NCBI RefSeq assembly: GCF_003730195.1
Contig: NZ_QWGG01000010.1
Span: 62,001-126,000, forward strand
Direction: 5' to 3'
DNA length: 64,000 nucleotides
Origin: Halosimplex salinum
GTDB lineage: Archaea > Halobacteriota > Halobacteria > Halobacteriales > Haloarculaceae
The position numbers and the translations under genes are program-made. Positions within the stretch are counted from its first letter, which is position 1; the number at the start of each line of letters is the position of its first letter. Shown one piece after another: positions 34,193 through 41,292 of the stretch. Under the pieces are notes generated by a model. The model was not told the origin of the DNA. It worked only from the letters and a program-made list of their open reading frames with translations, and made no database searches.

Positions 34193-36157
34193 ATGCAACG
34201 GTCAAAGGCTGTGGTAGTCGCGACAGTCGCACTGCTGGTCGTCACACCCGGCGCCGTCGCCGCGGTGAACGACCACGAGATCACCGGGAACCCCGGCATC
34301 GACGTGTCGGTGCCGGACACGGACTTCCGGCCGGGAGAGCAGACCTCCCTGCAGGTCGTCGTGCTCAACGACGGCAACGTCACGAACGGGTCGCTGTCGA
34401 ACCCGCAACTCGAAGAGCGGGTGACGACCGCCCGAGCGATGCGGGTCAGCGTCGGCGACGACCACGACGCGCCGCTGACGGTGAAGACCAGCGAGCGCGC
34501 CATCGCGCGGCTCCCCGACGGCGGGTCGGCCCCCGTCGAGTTCCGCGTCGACGTCGACCAGGACGCACAGCCCGGCACGTACGACGTGCCGATCAACGTC
34601 TCGTACAACTACACGCAGTCGGTCGACCCCGAGACCAGCGAGTACAACACGACGACAGCGACGCGGAACTTCACGGTCGACGTGACAATCGAGGAGTCCG
34701 CGCAGTTCCAGGTGCGCGAGGTCGACTCGACCGCGCGTATCGGCGCGACCGGGACGGTCGACGTGACGCTCGAGAACACCGGGACCGCGACGGCCCGGAA
34801 CGCATCCGTCGTGCTCGAATCGCAGAACGCCGACCTGACGTTCGGCCAGTCGGCCTCCTCGACTCGCTACGTCGGTGGGGCGTGGGAGCCCGGCGAGCGC
34901 CGGACAATCTCCTATCGCGTCAGCGCCGCGGCGTCGGCGAGCGAGCAGCGCTACGCGTTCGCCGCGACGGTCAACTACGACGACGAGGACGACACGCCGA
35001 TGCAGTCGCGGGCGATCACGCTCGGCGTGACGCCCGAACCCGAACAGACCTTCAGCATCGTCTCGACCGAGAGCGACGTGGCCGTCGACGACGACGGGCC
35101 GGTCACCGTCACGATCCGCAACGACGGCCCGGCAGCGGTCAGGGACGCCTCCGTGACGTTCACCTCACAGAGCGCTGCGCTCGTGTTCGGTGGGTCCGCC
35201 AGTGCCAGCCAGTACGTCGGCACCTGGGCGGCCAACGAGACGCGCGAGATCACCGTCGAAGCGACGGCGACGCCCGACGCCGAGGCGCGGAGCTACTCGC
35301 TGCAGGCGTCGGTCGCCTACGAGGACGGCGAGGGCGACCCCGGGGAGTCCGGGACGCTCCAGTTCGGCGTCAGACCCGACCCCGAAGTCGAGTACGAGTT
35401 CGAGGCCAGCAACCTGACGTCGTCCCTGCGCGTGGGCGAGGAGGGGACGCTCTCGGGGACGCTCACCAACACCGGCGACGCGCGAGCGGAGAGCGTCGTC
35501 GTCGCCCTCGAGACCGAGAGTTCGAACGTCTCGCCGCTCGAACGGGAGTACTCGGTGGGCGACCTCCGGGTCAATCAGTCGAAGAACTTCTCGTTCGACG
35601 TGGAGATCAGCGAGTCGGCCGAGTCGGGGCCGCGCCAGTTCACGATGCGTCCGACCTACCGTAACGACGACGACGAACGACGCGAGGCCGAGAGCTTCGA
35701 CACCCGCCAGCGAGTCAGGGCACAGCGCGACCGCTTCGACGTGTCCGTCGACAACGCGACCGTCGAGCGCGGCGCGGGCCGCGTGCTGGAGGTGACGGTG
35801 ACGAACGCGGGCGAACAGCCCCTCGAAGACGTCTCGGCGGCGATGTACGCCGACGACCCGGTCTCGGTCGACGACGGCGAGGCCTACGCCGAGCGGATCG
35901 AGCCCGGCGAGTCGGAGACGCTCGTCTTCGAGGTCAGCGTCGGCGGGAGCGCGCTGACGAAGTCCTACCCGGTCGAGATGGACTTCCAGTACGACGAACC
36001 CGACGGCGACACCAAGCTCTCCAGCGGGTACAAGTTCGCCGTGGACGTCGTCGAGCCCGAGGACGACGGCGAGGGCGGTGCGCCCCTGGCGCTGATCGCC
36101 GTCGGCATCGTGGGCGTCGTCGCGGTCGTCGGTGGCTACCTGCGGTACGGCAGGTGA
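34193..36157 (+). CDS. Secreted CARDB/COG1361-like surface protein
   Basis: 654 aa from ATG 34193 (GTG at 34181 also possible). A signal peptide (SKAVVVATVALLVVTPGAVAAV) is followed by repeated Ig-like CARDB/NPCBM-type domains (for example VNYDDEDDTPMQSRAITLGVTPEPEQTFSIVSTESD) each with a GTATARNASVVLES-like pattern. The C-terminus LALIAVGIVGVVAVVGGYLRYGR is a TM helix with a short basic tail. It is 4 nt upstream of the RND-like exporter gene, so they are an operon. COG1361-type proteins of this kind are accessories of MMPL/RND exporters in archaea; it may act in the pseudoperiplasm. Confidence 0.83.
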   Translation: MQRSKAVVVATVALLVVTPGAVAAVNDHEITGNPGIDVSVPDTDFRPGEQTSLQVVVLNDGNVTNGSLSNPQLEERVTTARAMRVSVGDDHDAPLTVKTSERAIARLPDGGSAPVEFRVDVDQDAQPGTYDVPINVSYNYTQSVDPETSEYNTTTATRNFTVDVTIEESAQFQVREVDSTARIGATGTVDVTLENTGTATARNASVVLESQNADLTFGQSASSTRYVGGAWEPGERRTISYRVSAAASASEQRYAFAATVNYDDEDDTPMQSRAITLGVTPEPEQTFSIVSTESDVAVDDDGPVTVTIRNDGPAAVRDASVTFTSQSAALVFGGSASASQYVGTWAANETREITVEATATPDAEARSYSLQASVAYEDGEGDPGESGTLQFGVRPDPEVEYEFEASNLTSSLRVGEEGTLSGTLTNTGDARAESVVVALETESSNVSPLEREYSVGDLRVNQSKNFSFDVEISESAESGPRQFTMRPTYRNDDDERREAESFDTRQRVRAQRDRFDVSVDNATVERGAGRVLEVTVTNAGEQPLEDVSAAMYADDPVSVDDGEAYAERIEPGESETLVFEVSVGGSALTKSYPVEMDFQYDEPDGDTKLSSGYKFAVDVVEPEDDGEGGAPLALIAVGIVGVVAVVGGYLRYGR

Positions 36158-36161
36158 CCGG

Positions 36162-38609
36162 ATGGTCTTCGAGTCGCTGACGGACGAGGTCGGCGACGCC
36201 ATCTCCGCCTATCCGGGGCGGATAGCCGTCGCCTTCCTCCTGTTGACGGGCGTGTTCCTCTTCGGTCTCGGCAACGTCGAGACCGAGGGCGGGAGCGACC
36301 AGTTCGTCGAGGACCTGGACTCCTTCGAGGCCTTCGAGGACATCCAGCGGGAGTTCGGTGACAGTTTCTCGGAGAGTTCGACCACCACGCAACTGCTCCA
36401 GCGAGAGCAGAACGTCCTCTCGAAGCCGAGCCTGTTGCGCATGTTACGGGCACAGGAACGGCTCGAGGACAGTCAGGGACTGCGCGTGACGGGCGTTTCG
36501 AGTCCCGCGCGGACGGTCGCGCTGCAACTCGACCCCGGAGCGACGACGGTCGACCGGCAGGTCGACGCCGTCGAGTCGGCGACGGCCACGGAGATAGACC
36601 GGGCCGTCCGGCGGGCCGCCGAGACGCCCGGGTTCACGTCGCAACTCAGCGAGGACTTCGATACGGAGAGCGCTGCCGCCCGGGCCGCTCAGGCCTCGGT
36701 CACGCACGACCGGGACGTGAACGACCGCGAGGAGCGCGTCGAACGCGTCGTCGCGAGCGTCGGCGGGAACGTCGAGACGATCGGCAGTACGCCCGACACG
36801 CTGACGTCCTCGCTGGCGCTCGTCCTGCCGGCGGCGTTCGTCCTCATCGTCCTCTTCCTGATCGTGGCCTACCGCGACCTGGTCGACCTGGTGCTGGGCG
36901 TCGTCGCCATCCTGATGACGCTCTTCTGGACGTTCGGCTTCCTCGGGCTGGCCGACATCGCGTTCAACCCCCTGCTGGTCGCGGTGCCGCCGCTGCTCAT
37001 CGCGGTCGGTATCGACTTCGGTATCCACTCGGTCAACCGCTACCGGGAGGAACGGGAGCGGGGCCAGCCCGTCGGCACGGCGATGAAGGTGACGACCGAG
37101 CAGCTGCTCGTCGCCTTCTTCATCGTGATGGGGACGACGGTCATCGGCTTCCTGTCGAACCTGACCAGCGCGCTCGCGCCCATCCGCGACTTCGGCGTCG
37201 TCGCGGCTATCGGCATCTGTTTCACCTTCCTGATCTTCGGGATATTCCTCCCGGCCGCGAAGGTGAAGACCGACCGCCTGCGCGCCCGCTACCCGATCCC
37301 GACGATGAGCGAGCGGCCGCTCGGGTCGGAGGGGTCGGTGCTCGGCCGCGCGCTCCAGGGCGGGGTCGTCGTCGCCAGGCGCGCCCCGGTCCTGTTCATG
37401 CTCGTGGTCCTCGTCGGGAGCGTCGGGGCGGGGGTGTACGCGACGGGCGTCGGCACCGGCTTCAGCGAGGACGACTTCCTCCCGCCGGAGTACGACGAAC
37501 TCCCCCAGTGGCAGAAGGACCTGCCCGAACCGTTCGGCCCCGCGGAGTACGACTACGTCGAGAAGACGAACTACGTCGACGACAACTTCCCGACCAGCAG
37601 TTCCGTCCTGCTGTTCGTCGAGGCGCGGATGGGCCGCGACTCCTCGCTCGACAGGGTCCACCGCATCGGCCGGGACCCGCCACCGACGTTCGAACGGGAC
37701 GGTCGCTACGCCGAGAGCCAGTCGGTCGTGACGGTCGTCCAGTCGACCGCCGAGCGCGACCCCGAGTTCGCCGACATCGTGGCGCGCAACGACCCCGACG
37801 CCGACGGCATCCCCGAGCAGAACCTCGGTGAAGTGTACGACTATCTGGAGGCCAATCCCAACAGCGGCGTGGGCGGCGTCCTCGCAGAAGACCGCCGGAG
37901 CACGCTCGTCACCTACACGGTGGACCCCGACGCCACCAACGGCGAGGTGACCGCCGACGCCGAGGCGGTCGCCGAGGAGACGCCGCTGAAGGCGACGCCG
38001 ACGGGCAACGCCGTCATCTTCGAGGAGGCGTCGGCGCTCATCCTCGACACCGTGATCACCAGTCTGCTCATCACGCTCGTCGGGGCCTCGGCGTTCCTGA
38101 TCCTCGTCTACTGGGCGCTGGAGGGGCGGCCGTCGCTCGGCATCGCCAACGTCGTCCCCATCGCGCTGACGGTGATGTTCGTCGTCGCGTCGATGCGCTA
38201 CCTGAACGTCGACTTCAACGCGATCAACGGCGTGATCCTCTCGCTGACGATCGGACTGGGCATCGACTACTCCGTCCACGTCACCCACCGCTTCGCCGAC
38301 GAGTTCCACACCGCCGACATCGACACGGCGCTCGACCGCGCGGTCCGCGGCACCGGCGGCGCGCTCACCGGGAGCATGCTCACCACCGTCGCCGGCATGG
38401 GTGTGCTCGTGTTCGCGCTCAACCCCGCCATCGGCGTCTTCGGGCTCCTGACCGCCCTGTCGGTCATCTACGCCTACGTCGCGTCGATCGTCGTCCTCCC
38501 GTCGACGCTCGTCGTCTGGGACCGCATCGTCAACCGCTCGCGGCCCGCCCAGTGGCTCCGCGCTCGGCGACGGGACGCCCCCGCGGCACGCTCGCCCGTC
38601 GAGGACTGA
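36162..38609 (+). CDS. MMPL/RND superfamily exporter
   Basis: 815 aa. A first TM helix at ~19-37 and a large extracytoplasmic loop are followed by five TM helices at ~215-370 including GIDFGIHSVNRYREE, then TM 7 at ~405-430, a second loop, and a final set of helices (~625-805) with GLGIDYSVHVTHRFADEF. The paired helices with D/H-rich repeats match the RND/MMPL family; substrates include lipids or surface components. It starts 4 nt after the COG1361 protein stop. A hydrophilic tail ends in basic residues. Confidence 0.88.
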   Translation: MVFESLTDEVGDAISAYPGRIAVAFLLLTGVFLFGLGNVETEGGSDQFVEDLDSFEAFEDIQREFGDSFSESSTTTQLLQREQNVLSKPSLLRMLRAQERLEDSQGLRVTGVSSPARTVALQLDPGATTVDRQVDAVESATATEIDRAVRRAAETPGFTSQLSEDFDTESAAARAAQASVTHDRDVNDREERVERVVASVGGNVETIGSTPDTLTSSLALVLPAAFVLIVLFLIVAYRDLVDLVLGVVAILMTLFWTFGFLGLADIAFNPLLVAVPPLLIAVGIDFGIHSVNRYREERERGQPVGTAMKVTTEQLLVAFFIVMGTTVIGFLSNLTSALAPIRDFGVVAAIGICFTFLIFGIFLPAAKVKTDRLRARYPIPTMSERPLGSEGSVLGRALQGGVVVARRAPVLFMLVVLVGSVGAGVYATGVGTGFSEDDFLPPEYDELPQWQKDLPEPFGPAEYDYVEKTNYVDDNFPTSSSVLLFVEARMGRDSSLDRVHRIGRDPPPTFERDGRYAESQSVVTVVQSTAERDPEFADIVARNDPDADGIPEQNLGEVYDYLEANPNSGVGGVLAEDRRSTLVTYTVDPDATNGEVTADAEAVAEETPLKATPTGNAVIFEEASALILDTVITSLLITLVGASAFLILVYWALEGRPSLGIANVVPIALTVMFVVASMRYLNVDFNAINGVILSLTIGLGIDYSVHVTHRFADEFHTADIDTALDRAVRGTGGALTGSMLTTVAGMGVLVFALNPAIGVFGLLTALSVIYAYVASIVVLPSTLVVWDRIVNRSRPAQWLRARRRDAPAARSPVED

Positions 38610-38709
38610 CCGGGGACGGGACGCCTCCGTCCGGCCTGCACCGTCGCGAGGCCGCACCGCTCGCGCACGCGCCCCGAACCCTTTACCGCTGGTCCGTCAA
38701 ACCGGTTGT

Positions 38710-40119
38710 ATGGTTCACGTGGTCATCGTCGGCGCGTACGGCAGTGCCGGCGCCGCAGTCGCGGACGAACTCGCCGGACAGCCGGACGTCGAACTCACAC
38801 TGATCGACGACGGCGACCCCGGGGGCGGCCTCTGTATCCTGGACGGCTGTATGCCCTCGAAAGAGGTGCTCTCGGCCGCCGCTCACCGCTTCCAGGCGCG
38901 CCACGACGACCGCCTCCTCGGCGACCCCCACGAGGTTGACCTCGAACGCACGATCGAGCGCAAGGACGACCACACGCTCGGGTGGGCCGAACACCGCCGG
39001 GAGGCGATCCACGACCTCGCAGAGCGCGATGACGTGACGTTTATCCACGACACCGCCCGCTTCCTCGACGACCGCACCCTCCGCGTCGGCGGCCGCGAGA
39101 TAACGGGCGACTACGTCGTCGTCGCCACCGGGTCGTCGGTCAACGTCCCCGACCTCCCCGGCATCGACGACGTCGACTACCAGACCAGCGCCGGCCTGCT
39201 CGACGCGACCGACCTCCCCGACTCGGCGGTCGTGATGGGGCTGGGCTACGTCGGCCTGGAGATGGTCCCCTACCTCAGCGAGGTCGGCGGGACAGACGTG
39301 ACCGTCGTCGAACACGACGAGCGACCGATCGACGAGTCCGACCCGGCGTTCGGCGACGCCGTCCTCGACCTCTACCGCGAGGCATTCGACGTGTCCATCC
39401 CGACCAACTGCTACGAGAAGCGCGTCGAACCCACCGAGGACGGCGGCGTCCGCCTCTACCTCGAACACGCCGACGGCGAGGACCAGTGCGTCGAGGCCGA
39501 GGAGCTCTACCTCTTCACGGGTCGCCGGCCAAGCATCGGGCGGCTCGGACTGAAGAACACCCGTCTCCAGCCCGGGCCGGGCTGGGTGCTCGACACGATG
39601 CAGACCCGCGACGACGACCGGGTGTTCGTCGTCGGCGACGCAAACGGCAAGGAACCGATCCTCCACGTCGCCAAGGAGCAGGGGTTCACCGCCGCGGAGA
39701 ACATCCTCCGGTGCGAGCGGGGCGTCCCGCTGGAAGCGTACGAGAACGTCACGCATCACGTCATCTTCTCGGGGCTCGGGGTGTACCCCTACGCCCGCGT
39801 CGGCATGACCGAACGGGAGGCCCGGGACGCCGACTACGACGTGGTCGTCGCGATGCGACAGGCGAGCGACGACGGCGTCTTCGAGGCCAAGGACACGCCG
39901 GAGGGGCTGGCCAAACTCGTCGTCGACCGCGAGAGCGCGACGGTGCTGGGCTGGCAGGGCCTGCACTACCACGCCGACGTGATGGCGAAGACGATGCAGG
40001 TCGTCGTCGAGATGGGACTGGACGTGCGCGAGGTGCCCGACCGCGCGTACCACCCGACCACCCCCGAGATCCTCGACGGCCTCCTCCGCGACGTCACCGC
40101 CGACCTCGACGCGGAGTGA
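38710..40119 (+). CDS. FAD-dependent pyridine nucleotide-disulfide oxidoreductase
   Basis: 469 aa. The redox motif CILDGCMPSK (C-x4-C) is present, as are VVVATGSSVNVPDLPG (FAD/NAD loop), VVMGLGYVGLEMVPYL (NAD site), VFVVGDANG (FAD phosphate) and the dimer domain with HYHADVMAKTMQ. The family includes dihydrolipoamide dehydrogenase, glutathione and mercuric reductases. The first dinucleotide motif reads GAYGSAGAA where GxGxxG is usual, a substitution of the second Gly; FAD binding may still be possible. Start ATG 38710. Stand-alone gene. Confidence 0.85.
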   Translation: MVHVVIVGAYGSAGAAVADELAGQPDVELTLIDDGDPGGGLCILDGCMPSKEVLSAAAHRFQARHDDRLLGDPHEVDLERTIERKDDHTLGWAEHRREAIHDLAERDDVTFIHDTARFLDDRTLRVGGREITGDYVVVATGSSVNVPDLPGIDDVDYQTSAGLLDATDLPDSAVVMGLGYVGLEMVPYLSEVGGTDVTVVEHDERPIDESDPAFGDAVLDLYREAFDVSIPTNCYEKRVEPTEDGGVRLYLEHADGEDQCVEAEELYLFTGRRPSIGRLGLKNTRLQPGPGWVLDTMQTRDDDRVFVVGDANGKEPILHVAKEQGFTAAENILRCERGVPLEAYENVTHHVIFSGLGVYPYARVGMTEREARDADYDVVVAMRQASDDGVFEAKDTPEGLAKLVVDRESATVLGWQGLHYHADVMAKTMQVVVEMGLDVREVPDRAYHPTTPEILDGLLRDVTADLDAE

Positions 40120-40150
40120 TCGGTCGATCCGCGACGGCGACGTTCCGAAC

Positions 40151-40462
40151 GGCGCGCGCTGTCGCGGCCTCCGTGCCGCGACGTAGTCGCGCGAGGGATG
40201 ACTGAACGAGCGTAGCGAGTGGAGGAATCGGCTGGGGAGGTGTGTGGCCGTCTGCGGTGCCGCGCGCGGCGGTTGCTGTCCCTGGCGGATTGAAAGGGCG
40301 AGGCCCGCTCGCGTTCACTTCAGTCGCCTGAGCGGCCCCAACCCGAACGACCGGAGGTCGTGAGGGTATGCCGCTCAGCGACCGCGAGCGGGTCGAGGGC
40401 TTTCAGCGCTTGCTGTCTCCAGCGGTCAGTACAACTCCTAGCGAGCGGGTCGAGGAGACGGA
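40151..40462. repeat. Intergenic repeat element, copy A
   Basis: About 310 bp that match, in the opposite orientation, a region at 61541-61861. Shared blocks include a hairpin at 40160-40182, the text CTGGCGGATTGAAAGGGCGAGG at 40282-40303 (with one substitution in copy B), and 32 identical bases at 40374-40405. It has no open frame of interest. It separates the flavin oxidoreductase from the cupin gene, where genomic sequence otherwise lacks any gene (40120-40512). Confidence 0.75.
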
Positions 40463-40512
40463 TAGAGGACGTTCGTCGCCTGCGACCGATCAGGCTCGGA
40501 GACGACCTCGAC

Positions 40513-40887
40513 TCACTCCCCTTCGTACGAGTGGCCGTCGCTGACCGGCGGCGCGCCGAGTCCGAGCACCGACGCCGGCTCCCCTGCGTCGTCGGCGACG
40601 TGCGCGCGGTGAGGACTCCCCGGCTCTGCGACGAAGAACTGCCCCGACTCGACCGTGTACAGTTCGTCGGGGGTCTCGACCGAGAGCGTCCCGGAGCGGA
40701 CGAAGAACACCTCCTCTTGCTCGTCGTGGTAGTGCATGCCCGAGAGGGGTATCTCCTCGCCGGGGCGGACGGTGTAGGTGCGCACGCCCATCCGTTCCAT
40801 GCCCGCGGCCTTGCTCACGTACCGCATCTCGGAGGGGCGGTCCGGTTCCGGTTCGAGGTCGTCCGGGTCGACGACGTGATAGCCCAT
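40513..40887 (-). CDS. Cupin-domain protein
   Basis: 124 aa. MHYHDEQEEVFFVRSGTL has the cupin motif 1 (H-x-H, E, G) and QFFVAEPGSPHRAHV has motif 2 (P-x3-H). The small barrel with intact His/Glu metal ligands may bind Fe or Mn, and the protein may be a sensor, isomerase or dioxygenase. The start is the ATG at 40887. Neighbours give no clue. Confidence 0.85.
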   Translation of the reverse strand: MGYHVVDPDDLEPEPDRPSEMRYVSKAAGMERMGVRTYTVRPGEEIPLSGMHYHDEQEEVFFVRSGTLSVETPDELYTVESGQFFVAEPGSPHRAHVADDAGEPASVLGLGAPPVSDGHSYEGE

Positions 40888-41234
40888 ACACGAGCGCTCG
40901 GCGGACGGGGCCGTAAGCCTTCACCCGGCGGTCGATAGCCTCGGCGTATCGCCGCGGCGGCGCTCGACCGCGGCCGAAGTCGACCGACTGCGGCCGAACG
41001 AACGCCGGTGCGAGCCGCGGCTGCCGGACGGCGGCGACAAATATCGACTTTCTCGGATCTCCGGGAAGACGGCGCTCGGTGAAACTCACTGACAGCGGCC
41101 GGTCGCGACCCGACCGGTCGGTGAGTTCAGGGGGATCGGTCGGCCGTCGAGTGCGGCCGCGGTAGTCTCACGCTGTTCTCCACCGCGCCCGGCGTAACCC
41201 AGACCAAGCCGTACGAGGGTGATAGACGTGGATA
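40888..41234. other. Gene-free stretch with an imperfect hairpin
   Basis: No supported gene on either strand. One hairpin is at 41099-41117 (CCGGTCG, 5-nt loop, CGACCGG), extendable with CTCAC/GTGAG beyond it. CAAATATCGA at 41039-41048 could be a TATA-like element, but no gene starts there. It ends at the promoter block of the FG-GAP gene. Confidence 0.5.
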
Positions 41235-41270
41235 CGGCTACTTTCGGAGGTCGCTGAATAACAATGGACC
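41235..41270 (+). promoter_or_regulatory. Promoter block upstream of the first FG-GAP gene, duplicated upstream of the second
   Basis: CGGCTACT at 41235-41242 and TCGCTGAATAACAATGG at 41251-41267 match CGGCTACT and TCGCTCAATAACAATGG at 44105-44137: 30 of 36 positions are the same in the full blocks 41235-41270 and 44105-44140. The AATAAC core sits about 35 nt before the ATG at 41293, at TATA-like spacing. Confidence 0.6.
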
Positions 41271-41292
41271 GTTCGGTCGTGGATCCGTTGTT

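Noticed and set aside
36444..38657. 737-codon minus-strand frame
   Set aside because: Antisense to the RND-type exporter; Arg/Asp/His-rich shadow.
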